Assembly: GCF_010550695.1 (NCBI RefSeq)
Contig: NZ_JAAGOB010000010.1
Location: 32,779 to 96,778 of the forward strand
Source: Phytoactinopolyspora alkaliphila
GTDB lineage: Bacteria; Actinomycetota; Actinomycetes; Jiangellales; Jiangellaceae
DNA: 64,000 nt
Direction of reading: 5' to 3'
The notes below the pieces were generated by a model that saw only the letters and a program-made list of their open reading frames with translations, was not told the origin of the DNA and made no database searches. The stretch's first letter is position 1. Each line of letters begins with the position of its first letter. A program made the translations under genes and the position numbers. Shown in pieces: positions 35,001 to 44,287 of the stretch.

Positions 35001-38000
35001 GATTCACCGCTGCCGAACTCGCGCACCGGCTCGGGCAGCCGGAGCCCACCGCGGAGCAGGCGGCCGCGATCTCCGCGCCGCTCGAGCCGGGCGTCATCAT
35101 CGCGGGTGCAGGGTCGGGCAAGACCGAGACGATGGCGGCGCGGGTGGTGTGGCTGGTGGCCAACGGGCTGGTCCGGCCGGAACAGGTGCTAGGACTGACC
35201 TTCACACGCAAAGCGGCGCGTGAATTGGCCGCCCGGATCCGCAGGAGACTTGCCCAGCTGGCGGCGCGTGGTGTCATCGACGCCGCGGACGGGCTCCTCG
35301 ACGGTGATCCCGCGGTCTCCACCTACGACGCCTACGCCGGCCGGATCGTCACCGAGCATGCGCTGCGCCTCGGACGCGAACCCGGATCCCGGCTGATCAC
35401 CGAGGCCGAGGCGTGGCAATACGCCCAGCGCGTGGTCTCCGCGTATGCCGGGCCCATGGACAGCGTGGAGTACGCCCTCTCCACGGTGATCGGGAAGGTG
35501 CTCGCGCTGCACGGTGAGCTTGCTGGTCACCTGGTCGGACCTGAGCAGGTCGCCAATTTCACCGGTGAGCTCCGCACACGTGTCGAGGCGCTGCCACGGG
35601 CCAAGGGACAGCGGACCAAGACCGACGTCTACGCCGATGTGGCGAAGGCGCTGAAGGTTCAGGACGCGCGGGTGGAGCTGCTGCCCATCGTGGCCGCGTT
35701 CCGGGAACGCAAACGTCTCGACGAGGTTGTGGACTTCGCCGACCAGTCGGAGCTGGCGGCGACGCTGGCGGACGCGTTCGCCGAGGTGGGAGAGATCGAA
35801 CGCGCGGCGTACCGCGTCGTCCTCCTCGACGAGTATCAGGACACCAGCCACGCCCAGCTGGTGCTTCTGCGCGCACTGTTCGGTGGCGGCCACCCGGTCA
35901 CCGCGGTGGGAGATCCGTGCCAGTCCATCTACGGATGGCGCGGCGCCAGCGCCGGCACCCTGTCGTCGTTCCGTGATCAGTTCCGCCGACAGGGCGGGGA
36001 GCCTGCCCGGCTCGACTCCCTGACCACCAGCTTCCGCAACGGCCCAGAGATCCTGCAGGTCGCCAATGCGCTCTCCGCGCCCTTGCGCGACGAGGGCATG
36101 CAGGTGCCCGAGCTGGCCGCCTTTCCCGGCCTGCCCTCCAGCGGGGTCACGGCCTCGCTGCATCTCACGGCGGACGACGAGGCAGCCGACGTGGCGCGCC
36201 GGGCCCGGGCCTTCTGGGATGCCTCTCCGCCAGGGCGCAGTGTCGCCGTGCTCGTCCGTACCCGCAGCCAGATCACGCGGCTCGATGCGGCCTTGCGCGC
36301 GGTGGAGCTTCCCGTCGAGGTGGTCGGAGTGGGCGGCCTGTTGTCCACCGCCGAGGTGAGCGACGTCGTCGCCACCCTGCGAGTGATCGCCGACCCGGGC
36401 CGTGGCGACGCCCTGATGAGGCTGCTCACTGGTGCCCGGTGGCGGATCGGGCCCCGGGACCTCGATCAGCTCGCCCGCTGGGCGCGTCGCCTGGGCGGGG
36501 CACCGGGGCGCCCGGACGGGCCCGAGGTGGCAGTGCCCGACGAGATCGACCAGCTGAGCATCATCGACGCACTGGATGCCCTGCCTGGACCGGAAGGCTT
36601 CTCCGCGGAGGGCTACCGCCGGCTTACAGCGCTGTCCGCGGAGCTGCGTGAGCTGCGCCGCCGCACGGGGCAGTCGCTGACGGAGCTCGTTCACGATATC
36701 GAACGGACCCTGGGCCTCGACATCGAGCTGTCGGCGCGCCGCGGCCCGGGTGGCAGAGTGAACCTTGACCGCTTCCTGGACGTGGCCTCCGATTTCGAGG
36801 GCGCCGGGCAGTCCGCGACCCTCTCGTCGTTCCTCGCGTACCTCGAAGCCGCGGAGACGGCGGAGCGCGGCCTGGCGCCGGGCGAGGTCGAGGTCTCAGG
36901 GGACCGCGTACAGGTGCTGACCGTCCACGGAGCGAAGGGCCTGGAATGGGATGCGGTCTTCCTCACCGGGCTGGTGGACGGGATCTTTCCCGCCGGAGGT
37001 GACAAGGACAAGGCCTGGCTCGGTGACATCGGTGAGCTGCCGTACCCGCTGCGCGGCGACGCGAGCGCGCTGCCTCCCTTCGATGTCGCCGGTGCCGCCG
37101 ATCAGCAGGGGGTGCGAGACGCGCTCGGGCAGTTCACGCTGAATGCCGCCCATGCCGGGCGGCTCGAGGAACGGCGGCTCGCCTACGTCGGGGTCACCCG
37201 CGCCCGGTCCCTGCTGGTGTGCAGCGGTTACCGGTGGGACGACGCGTTGCGCCCGCGTGAACCGTCGCCGTTCCTGCTCGAAGTGCGCCGCGCCTTAGAG
37301 GCGGGAGCGGGCGAGGTGAGCGTCTGGGTCGACGACCCGGGCGAGACGAACCCGCTGGCCGAGAACCAGCCGACGTGGCGCTGGCCGTACGACCCGCTCG
37401 GCGCACGCCGCGCCACGCTCGAGGAAGGGGCGCGGCTGGTGCGAGCTGCGGCCGGGGGCGACATCGACCTGGAGGCGGCGGCCGCGATGGGCGAGTGGGA
37501 CGACGAGGTCAGCCGGTTGCTGGCCGAACGTGACCGGCAGCGCCGGGGCCGGCCGGTCGAGGTCGAGCTCCCTGGTCACCTGTCGGTGTCACAGCTGGTT
37601 CAGCTCCGGCAGGATCCTGACGCTCTTGCCCGCGAGCTGCGCCGGCCGGTGCCGCGCGCGCCTGCGCCGCTGGCCCGCCGCGGCACGCTGTTCCACGCCT
37701 GGCTCGAAACTCGGTGGGGAGCGCCGCAGCTGGTCGACATCGACGAGTTGCCGGGGTCGGCCGACGAAGGCGCGGTCCCGGACCGCGACATCCTCGCCTT
37801 GCAGGAGGCGTTCCTGGCCTCCGAATGGGCCGAGCGCACGCCGCTTGAAGTGGAGGCTCCGTTCGAGTTGCTCGTCGCCGGTGTTCTCCTCCGCGGACGC
37901 GTCGACGCCGTGTTCGGCACGGCGGACGGCGGCATCGAAGTGGTGGACTGGAAGACCGGCCGACCGCCCGGGGACGCCTCCGACGAGGCCGTCAAGACCG

Positions 38001-38179
38001 TCCAGCTCGCCGCATACCGGCTCGCGTTCGCCCGGTTGCGCGGTCTACCGCTGGACAAAGTAGGCGCGGCGTTCCATTACGTCCGTGAGAACTACACGCT
38101 GCGGCCTGTGAACCTTCTCGACGAGAATGAGCTGGAAGCCCTGGTCACAGCCGTTCCGTCATCGTCAACGGCGCTGTGA
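34997..38179 (+). CDS. adnB: Helicase-nuclease subunit AdnB
   Basis: 1060-residue partner of AdnA. The helicase part has Walker A IAGAGSGKTETMAAR, VVLLDEYQDTSHAQLVLL, GDPCQSIYGWRGAS, and LTVHGAKGLEWDAVFLTG. The C-terminal nuclease has LRGRVDAVFGTADGGIEVVD followed by the WKTG catalytic lysine motif. Unlike AdnA it lacks the terminal Cys cluster. In mycobacteria AdnB is the leading motor and both nucleases cut the displaced strands. The ATG overlaps the adnA stop, ensuring equal synthesis of the heterodimer. Confidence 0.93.
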   Translation: MRFTAAELAHRLGQPEPTAEQAAAISAPLEPGVIIAGAGSGKTETMAARVVWLVANGLVRPEQVLGLTFTRKAARELAARIRRRLAQLAARGVIDAADGLLDGDPAVSTYDAYAGRIVTEHALRLGREPGSRLITEAEAWQYAQRVVSAYAGPMDSVEYALSTVIGKVLALHGELAGHLVGPEQVANFTGELRTRVEALPRAKGQRTKTDVYADVAKALKVQDARVELLPIVAAFRERKRLDEVVDFADQSELAATLADAFAEVGEIERAAYRVVLLDEYQDTSHAQLVLLRALFGGGHPVTAVGDPCQSIYGWRGASAGTLSSFRDQFRRQGGEPARLDSLTTSFRNGPEILQVANALSAPLRDEGMQVPELAAFPGLPSSGVTASLHLTADDEAADVARRARAFWDASPPGRSVAVLVRTRSQITRLDAALRAVELPVEVVGVGGLLSTAEVSDVVATLRVIADPGRGDALMRLLTGARWRIGPRDLDQLARWARRLGGAPGRPDGPEVAVPDEIDQLSIIDALDALPGPEGFSAEGYRRLTALSAELRELRRRTGQSLTELVHDIERTLGLDIELSARRGPGGRVNLDRFLDVASDFEGAGQSATLSSFLAYLEAAETAERGLAPGEVEVSGDRVQVLTVHGAKGLEWDAVFLTGLVDGIFPAGGDKDKAWLGDIGELPYPLRGDASALPPFDVAGAADQQGVRDALGQFTLNAAHAGRLEERRLAYVGVTRARSLLVCSGYRWDDALRPREPSPFLLEVRRALEAGAGEVSVWVDDPGETNPLAENQPTWRWPYDPLGARRATLEEGARLVRAAAGGDIDLEAAAAMGEWDDEVSRLLAERDRQRRGRPVEVELPGHLSVSQLVQLRQDPDALARELRRPVPRAPAPLARRGTLFHAWLETRWGAPQLVDIDELPGSADEGAVPDRDILALQEAFLASEWAERTPLEVEAPFELLVAGVLLRGRVDAVFGTADGGIEVVDWKTGRPPGDASDEAVKTVQLAAYRLAFARLRGLPLDKVGAAFHYVRENYTLRPVNLLDENELEALVTAVPSSSTAL

Positions 38180-38230
38180 CCGGCTGGCACCTGTTGATCT
38201 TTGGGTGGTTTACCATCAGAATTACCTCTC

Positions 38231-39208
38231 GTGACCGCTGAGCTGACGCCCCTGCGCCGCATCGCCGCGTATGCGATCTGCTCTGACCACGAGGGCCGGA
38301 TTCTGCTGATCAGAGAATCGGCGCAATCGGGCACACCCGGTGTGTGGACGCTCCCAGGCGGGAGCGTGCAGCAGGGGGAACATCCCGAGTCAGCGGTGGA
38401 GCGCGAGGCCATGGCCGAGACGGGCATGAGTCTGCGTGCCCAGGGGATCGTGGACGTCACGGCCGACACGCGTGAGTTGCGTCATCGCGGTGTCACCTTG
38501 CACACCGACCGCATCATCTACCAGGCCCAGCCTGTGCGCGAGGGCGCTCACGCCGACGATGCAGTGGCGCCTCGGCCGGTGTCGCCCATGGTGGACGCCG
38601 CCGAGTGGCTGAGCCGGGACGAGGCAGCAACCCTCCAGCTGCGCCCCTTCGCTGCCCAGGCTCTCAAGCTTCCGCTCTCCGCGGTGGATCTACCGCCGGA
38701 GCAGATGCCGGAGCTTCCGGGCTTCCACATCGTCGAGTCGCCCGACGGTCGCCCCACGGTGCAGCGTTTCGCCGCGTACGGCCTGGTGCGCGATCCCGAC
38801 GGCCGGCTGCTGCTCACCCTGGTGGCCGACGGCTACCCGGGCGCCGGACATTGGCATCTCCCTGGCGGTGGTACCGACTTCGGGGAGCAGCCGGCACAGG
38901 CGCTCCTGCGTGAACTGGAAGAAGAAGCGGGCCAGGTCGGCCGGGTTCGCGGATTGCTCGGACTGACGAGCCACCACGCGCCGGAAGAGGTCGGACCGGA
39001 GGGATTCCCCATCGACCTGCACGGCGTCCGGCCGTTCTATGACGTCGCGGTCGACGAGCCACGCCCACTCAACGTCACCGACGTCGGAGGCTCCACCGCC
39101 GCCGTCCGGTGGTTCACGCCGGACGAGGCGTGCTGGCTTCCCCTCACCGCGGTGACGGCCGAGGCGTTCGACGCCGCCGACGTCTCGGCCGGCATCCCAC
39201 GTCGTTGA
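38231..39208 (+). CDS. Tandem Nudix hydrolase
   Basis: A 325-residue protein with two Nudix domains. The first box, [20 protein letters not shown] followed by ETGM, has lost one of the paired catalytic glutamates (REAMAE instead of REUxEE). The second, [20 protein letters not shown] followed by EAGQ, is intact. The GTG at 38231 has no ribosome site; TACCAT (38211-38216) could serve as the -10 of a short-leader transcript. It follows adnB by 51 bp. Substrate is unknown, a modified nucleotide or sugar nucleotide being likely for the second domain. Confidence 0.87.
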   Translation: MTAELTPLRRIAAYAICSDHEGRILLIRESAQSGTPGVWTLPGGSVQQGEHPESAVEREAMAETGMSLRAQGIVDVTADTRELRHRGVTLHTDRIIYQAQPVREGAHADDAVAPRPVSPMVDAAEWLSRDEAATLQLRPFAAQALKLPLSAVDLPPEQMPELPGFHIVESPDGRPTVQRFAAYGLVRDPDGRLLLTLVADGYPGAGHWHLPGGGTDFGEQPAQALLRELEEEAGQVGRVRGLLGLTSHHAPEEVGPEGFPIDLHGVRPFYDVAVDEPRPLNVTDVGGSTAAVRWFTPDEACWLPLTAVTAEAFDAADVSAGIPRR

Positions 39209-39287
39209 TACCGCCGGCATTTGCCGCGCCGAGTCGCAACGTACCGTCTCGACCCGGCAGCTGGGGCTGGGCGCGAACGACCAAGGG

Positions 39288-40004
39288 TCACGAGAACGCG
39301 GCCACGGTGTCGAGAGTGAGCTGAACCATCTGGGTGAAGCCGTGCTCGCGGTCCTCGGGAGGCAGTTCCTCCCCGCTCACCAGGCTGTCGCTGACGGTGT
39401 TGACCGACAGCGCCCGGGCGCCGAACTTCGCCGCCAGCGTGTACAGGGCGGCGGTCTCCATCTCCACGGCGAGAACTCCGTACCCGGCGAGCCGGTCGCG
39501 AAGCTCCGGCCGGTCCAGGTAGAAGGAGTCGGTACTGAAGATCTGGCCGACGTGGTGGCGTAGGCCCGCGGACTCCGCCGCGTCGACGAAGGACCGGAGC
39601 AGGGCGAAGTCGGCCGTGGGCGCGAAGTCGAGGCCCTCGAATCGCAGCAGGTTCATCGCGGAGTCTGTGCTGGCGCTCGTGGCCACGATGAGGTCGTGGA
39701 TCCGGGTGTACTCCTGCATGCCGCCGCACGAACCAACCCGCACCACCGTGCGCACGCCGAACTCGGCCAGCAGTTCGTGTGCGTAGATGGCAAGCGACGG
39801 CTGCCCCATGCCGGTGCCCTGCACGGAGACCCGGCGGCCGCGATAGCTGCCGGTGAAGCCCAGCATGTTGCGGATCGCCGAGTAACGCACCGGATTCTCC
39901 AGGTACGTGGTCGCGATCCACTCGGCCCGTAGGGGGTCGCCGGGAAGCAGGACGATGTCCGAGATGTCGCCGGAAGCGGCGCCGATGTGCAGGCTCACGG
40001 GCAT
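39288..40004 (-). CDS. deoD: Purine nucleoside phosphorylase, DeoD type
   Basis: Trimeric/hexameric PNP of 238 residues that splits purine (deoxy)ribonucleosides with phosphate. The family features are IVLLPGDPLRAEWIATTYL, the phosphate and ribose contacts GTGMGQPSLAIYAHEL, RVGSCGGMQ, VLAVEMETAALYTLAAKFGA and TVSDSLVSGEEL with the catalytic Asp. The length is usual. Its ATG has no ribosome site and stands 52 bp from the divergent nudC start. It is not in an operon with other salvage genes here. Confidence 0.93.
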   Translation of the reverse strand: MPVSLHIGAASGDISDIVLLPGDPLRAEWIATTYLENPVRYSAIRNMLGFTGSYRGRRVSVQGTGMGQPSLAIYAHELLAEFGVRTVVRVGSCGGMQEYTRIHDLIVATSASTDSAMNLLRFEGLDFAPTADFALLRSFVDAAESAGLRHHVGQIFSTDSFYLDRPELRDRLAGYGVLAVEMETAALYTLAAKFGARALSVNTVSDSLVSGEELPPEDREHGFTQMVQLTLDTVAAFS

Positions 40005-40056
40005 GACGTTACAGCGCCGGATCCGCGGCGGAGAGCTGGCACTAGGCTCGAGCCTC

Positions 40057-40950
40057 GTGGACCATGCCTACGCCATCGCCGGCCCGCTCGCGCTGTCCCG
40101 GTCAACGGTCGACCGAGCCGCCCACCTGCGTGATAACGAGGAGTGGATGGCTACGGCATGGGCTGATCCGGCCACCAAAGTGCTGCTCGTCGGCAACGGC
40201 AGGGTGAGCACACGGGGTGACATTCTGCGCTTCGTCTCCCCCGGGGAAGCCCCGGACGGCGAGGCATACCTGCTCGGTGTGGAGAACGGCGAGGCCTTCG
40301 CCGCTGTTCACGTCTCGGAGCTGGACGGAGCGGACACCGGATCGCTGCGAGAGGTCGGCGTGGTCCTCGGTGACCGGGACGCCGGCCTCGCCGTCCACGC
40401 CATCGCGTTGGCGAACTGGCACGCCACACACCGGTTCTGCCCGCGATGCGGACAGCCGACCGTCGTCGCATGCGGGGGACATATCCGGCGGTGCGTCGCC
40501 GACGGCTCCGAACACTATCCGCGGGTCGACCCGGCGGTGATCATGTTGGTGATCGATGAGTACGACCGCTGCTTGCTGGGCCGGCAGCAGAATTGGCCTG
40601 GTCGGAGGTACTCGACGCTTGCCGGATTCGTCGAACCAGGTGAGACTCCCGAGCACGCGGTCGTCCGGGAGGTGGCCGAAGAAGTCGGCATCACGGTGAA
40701 CGCGTGCCGCTACGCCGGCGCCCAGCCGTGGCCGTTCCCCTCCAGCCTGATGCTCGGGTACTACGCCGACGCCCGGGCTACGGAGCCGACCCCGGACGGC
40801 GAGGAGATCCAGGACGCGCAATGGTTCTCGCGCGCCGAGCTGGCCGCCGCGGTGTCGGGCGGCGAGATCGAGGTGCCGAGCCCCATCTCGATCGCCCATC
40901 GGCTGCTGGAGGGTTGGTATGGCGCGCCGCTCGAGCAGATGACCTCCTGA
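40057..40950 (+). CDS. nudC: NADH pyrophosphatase/deNADding enzyme NudC
   Basis: Nudix enzyme of 297 residues hydrolysing NAD(H) and removing NAD caps from RNA. The zinc-ribbon region is FCPRCGQPT then HIRRCVADGSEHYPR; the Nudix box is GFVEPGETPEHAVVREVAEE followed by VG; the NudC-specific tail motif is AQPWPFPSSLM. Compared with the usual ribbon, the fourth cysteine is missing (CVADG instead of CPACG) although a Cys appears in VVACGG. The GTG has TAGGCT 8 bp upstream and may be leaderless. Corresponds to Rv3199c. Confidence 0.92.
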   Translation: MDHAYAIAGPLALSRSTVDRAAHLRDNEEWMATAWADPATKVLLVGNGRVSTRGDILRFVSPGEAPDGEAYLLGVENGEAFAAVHVSELDGADTGSLREVGVVLGDRDAGLAVHAIALANWHATHRFCPRCGQPTVVACGGHIRRCVADGSEHYPRVDPAVIMLVIDEYDRCLLGRQQNWPGRRYSTLAGFVEPGETPEHAVVREVAEEVGITVNACRYAGAQPWPFPSSLMLGYYADARATEPTPDGEEIQDAQWFSRAELAAAVSGGEIEVPSPISIAHRLLEGWYGAPLEQMTS

Positions 40951-41211
40951 TCAGCGGGCAGAGACCTCCGCGAGTTCGGCGAGCCTCTGGTGAACCTGTG
41001 CCGGGCTCGGGTTGGTCAAGGCCGAGCCGTCCGAGAACACCAGCGTGGGAACCGTGGCATTACCCCGGTTCACGCTCTTGACCAGTCTTTCCGCTCGTGG
41101 GTCAGACTCGATGTCCACCTCGTCGAAGGTGATCCCGGCACGGTTGAGCGTGGCCTTGAGGCGCTTGCAGTACCCACACCATGCCGTGCTGTACATCGTG
41201 AACGAGGACAT
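40951..41211 (-). CDS. mrx1: Mycoredoxin (glutaredoxin-like)
   Basis: Thioredoxin-fold protein of 86 residues: MSSFTMYSTAWCGYCKRLK with the active-site pair Cys12 and Cys15, and NATVPTLVFSDG holding the cis-proline. It reduces mycothiol-protein disulfides in the cytoplasm. AGGAG lies 6 nt before the ATG at 41211; longer in-frame starts add a non-conserved tail. It converges on nudC and is divergent from uvrD2, the same trio as Rv3198A-Rv3198c-Rv3199c. Confidence 0.92.
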   Translation of the reverse strand: MSSFTMYSTAWCGYCKRLKATLNRAGITFDEVDIESDPRAERLVKSVNRGNATVPTLVFSDGSALTNPSPAQVHQRLAELAEVSAR

Positions 41212-41377
41212 CGACTCTCCTGATCCTGTGCTTGGGTGCATTGGTCGGACTCGCCGTGGCGATCCGGCCGCGAGGCCGGAGTCCGTCATCGATCACAACA
41301 ATGCGGAGCATCCCGGTGTTCCTGGATGGTGACGGGCCGGGCTCGGGCTTGTCCCCGGCGAGTGCCAGGATGGGGCC

Positions 41378-43507
41378 ATGGCTGTTCCCGACGTGCTCTC
41401 CGCCCTGGATCCAGAGCAGCGCGAGGTGGCAGCGGCACTCAGCGGCCCGGTGTGTGTCATCGCCGGTGCCGGCACCGGCAAGACCCGGGCCATCACGCAC
41501 CGTATCGCCCACGGCGTCCTCGCCGGCGCTTTCGATCCGCGTCGAGTGCTGGCCGTGACGTTCACCACCCGCGCTGCCGGAGAGATGCGGGGGAGATTGC
41601 GCTCGTTGGGCGTGGAGGGAGTTCAGGCCCGGACGTTCCACTCGGCCGCGCTGCGTCAGGCGCGGTACTTCTGGCCGCAGGTCACCGGTGCGGACCTGCC
41701 CCAGATCGCGGAGAGGAAGCTGTCCATCGTCGGCGCTGCCGCGAACCGGTGCCGAGTCGGCACCGACCGGGCGGTGCTCCGTGACCTGGCTTCGGAGATC
41801 GAGTGGGCCAAGGTCAGCAACGTACGTCCGGAGCAGTACCCGCTGGCGTCCATGAACGCGCATCGTGAAGTAGCCGGGGTAGACGCGGAGACGGTCGCGC
41901 GCGTCTACGCCGCCTACGAGGACCTCAAGACCGACCGCGGCGTCATCGACATGGAGGACATCCTTCTGGCCGCCGTCGGCCTGCTCGACGCCAATCCTGG
42001 AGTGGCGGAGGCGGTACGAGCCCAGTATCACCACTTCGTCGTCGACGAGTACCAGGACGTCTCTCCCCTGCAGCAGCGGCTGCTGGACCTTTGGCTCGGG
42101 GACCGGGACGACATCTGCGTGGTGGGAGACCCCGCTCAGACCATCTATTCGTTCGCCGGAGCGCGTCCGGGATATCTGCTCGACTTCGCTCAGCGCCACC
42201 CCTCGGCTCGCACGGTCCGGCTCTTCCGCGACTACCGGTCGACGCCCCAGGTGGTGAACGTCGCCAACGCCGTGCTGCGCTCCGCGCGCCGGGACTCCAA
42301 GGGCGTCGTGCTGGAGGCGCAGCGGCCGCCCGGCCCCGAGGCCGTCTTCATCGAGCACCCGGACGAGGTCGCCGAGGCTGAGTGGGTCGCAGGGGAGATC
42401 GGCCGGCTCATGACCGCGGGCGTGCCGGCCCGGGAGATCGCGGTGCTGTTCCGGGTGAACGCGCAGTCGGAGAACTACGAGCAGGCGCTGTCCGACGCCG
42501 GAGTCGCATATGTCGTGCGGGGCGCGGAGCGCTTCTTCGACCGCGCCGAAGTGCGCCAGGCCGCCATGCTGTTGCGCGGAGCCGCGCGGGCCGGTGACAC
42601 CGGCGGGGAAGCCGGCGATGCCGCCGCGGCCACGGCGGCCGTGCTCGCGTCGGTGGGATGGTCGGCCAAGCCGCCGGCCGGTGGCGGCGCGGCGCGGGAG
42701 CGATGGGAGTCGCTGGCCGCCGTGATCGCGCTCGCCGAGGACGTCGTCGCCGCCAAGCCCGATGCCGTGCTCGCCGATGTCTCCGCCGAACTGGACGCGC
42801 GGGCTGCCGCCCAGCACGTTCCGGTCGCCGACGGTGTGACGCTGGCCTCGCTGCATGCCGCGAAGGGCCTGGAGTGGGACGCCGTCTTCGTCGTGGGTGT
42901 GCACGAGGGCACGCTGCCCCTGAACTACGCGGAGACGCCGGATCAGATCGAAGAGGAGCGCCGCCTGCTCTATGTCGGCGTGACGCGGGCACGCGAACAC
43001 CTCTCGGTCACGTGGTCCCAGGCCAGGCAGCCGGGCGGTCGGGGGTCGCGGAAGCCGAGCAGGTTTCTGGACGGAATCCGACCGGGTGGCGGCCGGACGG
43101 TGCCCAGCTCGAGGCCGTCCCGTGCGGCCGCTCGCAAGTCGCGGTCGATGGCCCGATGCCGCGGGTGTGGCACTGCTCTGGTGGACGCCGCCTCGCGCAA
43201 GCTGGGCCGTTGTGGCGAGTGCCCGTCGGCCGTCGATGTGGCGCTGTTCGAGCGGCTGCGTGAATGGCGGCTCGAGCGGGCTCAGGAACAGAAGGTCCCT
43301 GCTTACGTGGTATTCACCGACGCCACCTTGACGGTACTCGCCGAAACGAAGCCCACCGACGAGGCCGCGTTGAGCGCGGTGCCCGGCGTCGGGCAGAGCA
43401 AGCTCGAACGCTACGGACCGGACGTGCTCGCGATGTGCCGAGCTGCGGACGACGACGCGGCCGATACGGTGCCGGAACAACTCGACGAGAAAGTAGCCAA
43501 AAAATAG
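41378..43507 (+). CDS. uvrD2: DNA helicase UvrD2 with HRDC domain
   Basis: Superfamily 1 helicase of 709 residues. Motifs: IAGAGTGKTRAITHRI (Walker A), VVDEYQDVSPLQQRLL (II), GDPAQTIYSFAGARPGYLL (III), SLHAAKGLEWDAVFVVG (V), LLYVGVTRAREHL (VI). After the core comes a four-cysteine motif (RCRGCGTAL and GRCGECPSA) and a C-terminal HRDC domain (RLREWRLERAQEQKVPAYVV, ALSAVPGVGQSKLERYG). These two additions define the actinobacterial UvrD2. The last codons, AAA AAA TAG, overlap the AT-rich box of the whiB7 promoter. Confidence 0.94.
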   Translation: MAVPDVLSALDPEQREVAAALSGPVCVIAGAGTGKTRAITHRIAHGVLAGAFDPRRVLAVTFTTRAAGEMRGRLRSLGVEGVQARTFHSAALRQARYFWPQVTGADLPQIAERKLSIVGAAANRCRVGTDRAVLRDLASEIEWAKVSNVRPEQYPLASMNAHREVAGVDAETVARVYAAYEDLKTDRGVIDMEDILLAAVGLLDANPGVAEAVRAQYHHFVVDEYQDVSPLQQRLLDLWLGDRDDICVVGDPAQTIYSFAGARPGYLLDFAQRHPSARTVRLFRDYRSTPQVVNVANAVLRSARRDSKGVVLEAQRPPGPEAVFIEHPDEVAEAEWVAGEIGRLMTAGVPAREIAVLFRVNAQSENYEQALSDAGVAYVVRGAERFFDRAEVRQAAMLLRGAARAGDTGGEAGDAAAATAAVLASVGWSAKPPAGGGAARERWESLAAVIALAEDVVAAKPDAVLADVSAELDARAAAQHVPVADGVTLASLHAAKGLEWDAVFVVGVHEGTLPLNYAETPDQIEEERRLLYVGVTRAREHLSVTWSQARQPGGRGSRKPSRFLDGIRPGGGRTVPSSRPSRAAARKSRSMARCRGCGTALVDAASRKLGRCGECPSAVDVALFERLREWRLERAQEQKVPAYVVFTDATLTVLAETKPTDEAALSAVPGVGQSKLERYGPDVLAMCRAADDDAADTVPEQLDEKVAKK

Positions 43508-43537
43508 GTTGCCCCTTACGGGGCGACACGTTACTGT
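43499..43537 (+). promoter_or_regulatory. whiB7 promoter with AT-tract upstream of -35
   Basis: AAAAAAT (43499-43505) lies 3 bp before TTGCCC (43509-43514), then 17 bp, then TACTGT (43532-43537). This is the layout known for WhiB7-activated sigma-A promoters, where the WhiB7 AT-hook reads an A/T stretch just upstream of -35. Transcription would begin near 43544, well upstream of the coding region, leaving a long leader. The A-tract also encodes the last lysines and stop of uvrD2. Confidence 0.7.
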
Positions 43538-43626
43538 AACTGAGCACCATGCAACAGGGTTGCTTCGCGTGCCTTGAGCTGGATCGCCCGGCCAGGACCG
43601 ACACGACCGAGAGGAGGGGCATTTCG

Positions 43627-43863
43627 ATGATGATCGTCAAGAACTCGCATCCGCAAGACCGCGTCTCGCTGGTCGCCTATGCGCGTACGAATGCCCCCAT
43701 CGGTCTTTCTCCGTGGACGGGGCGTCGTTCCGTTTCCCCCATCGAGGCTCCGTCGACAGGTGGAGTGCGTCCGCTGGCAGGCGACTGCTTCGAGCTGAGC
43801 ACGCGTCTCGTCGATATGGCCAAGGGTGGAGTCCGTCTCCGCAGTCTGGGTCCGCCGATTTGA
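43627..43863 (+). CDS. Leader open reading frame (uORF) of whiB7
   Basis: A 78-codon frame in the whiB7 leader, starting ATG ATG with GAGGAGGGG 7 nt upstream. It ends 20 nt before the terminator hairpin at 43884. The peptide starts MMIVKNSHPQDRVSLVAYAR and is basic with no recognisable domain. The frame is also open from an ATG at 43549, but the ribosome site favours 43627. In other actinomycetes a uORF in this place senses slowed translation and controls whiB7 read-through; this role is inferred from position. It may instead be a small gene of its own. Confidence 0.6.
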   Translation: MMIVKNSHPQDRVSLVAYARTNAPIGLSPWTGRRSVSPIEAPSTGGVRPLAGDCFELSTRLVDMAKGGVRLRSLGPPI

Positions 43864-43883
43864 TCACATGATCGGTGCCTTCC

Positions 43884-43926
43884 AGGCCGCGGAACCCCTC
43901 ACCCGGGATCCGCGGCCTTTTTGTTT
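43884..43926 (+). terminator. Intrinsic terminator/attenuator in whiB7 leader
   Basis: AGGCCGCGGA (43884-43893) is exactly inverted at 43909-43918, around a 15-nt loop, and is followed by TTTTTGTTT. It lies between the uORF and whiB7, so transcription should stop here unless the hairpin is prevented. I could not identify the competing antiterminator by eye. Confidence 0.85.
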
Positions 43927-43971
43927 GTCCGCCACCGATGAATCGAGCAAGGAAGGGAGGTGACCGATCTC

Positions 43972-44247
43972 ATGATGCTGGCGAGTGTTCTCGACGACGC
44001 GCTCGTGACCGACGAGGTGATTCCATGCCGGACCGACCCTGAACTCTGGTTCGCGGAATCCCCGGTTGACGTGGAGCTAGCCAAAGACCTCTGCCGGGTC
44101 TGCCCTGTGCGCATGCAGTGTCTGGCAGGTGCCCGGGCGCGGCGTGAGCCCTGGGGAGTCTGGGGCGGCGAGCTGTTCGAGTCGGGTGTCGTCGTACCCC
44201 GCAAGCGTCCTCGAGGACGGCCCCGCAAGACCGAACTGGCGGCGTGA
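43972..44247 (+). CDS. whiB7: WhiB7-type antibiotic-response regulator
   Basis: Fe-S regulator of 91 residues with cluster ligands Cys19, Cys41, Cys44 and Cys50, the motif EPWGVWGGE, and a C-terminal AT-hook KRPRGRPRK (about residues 78-86). This combination is specific to WhiB7, which binds sigma-A and turns on resistance genes when ribosomes are inhibited. GGGAGGTGA lies 8 nt before the ATG at 43972; a GTG at 43960 sits inside that site and is rejected. It follows uvrD2 as in M. tuberculosis (Rv3197A next to Rv3198c). Confidence 0.94.
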   Translation: MMLASVLDDALVTDEVIPCRTDPELWFAESPVDVELAKDLCRVCPVRMQCLAGARARREPWGVWGGELFESGVVVPRKRPRGRPRKTELAA

Positions 44248-44287
44248 CGCATGCACCCAGGCAAGAACCGTAGGGAGTGAACGAGCT

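Noticed and set aside
34516..36694. Long minus-strand frames opposite adnA and adnB
   Set aside because: Antisense shadow of high-GC coding sequence with biased composition and no motif.
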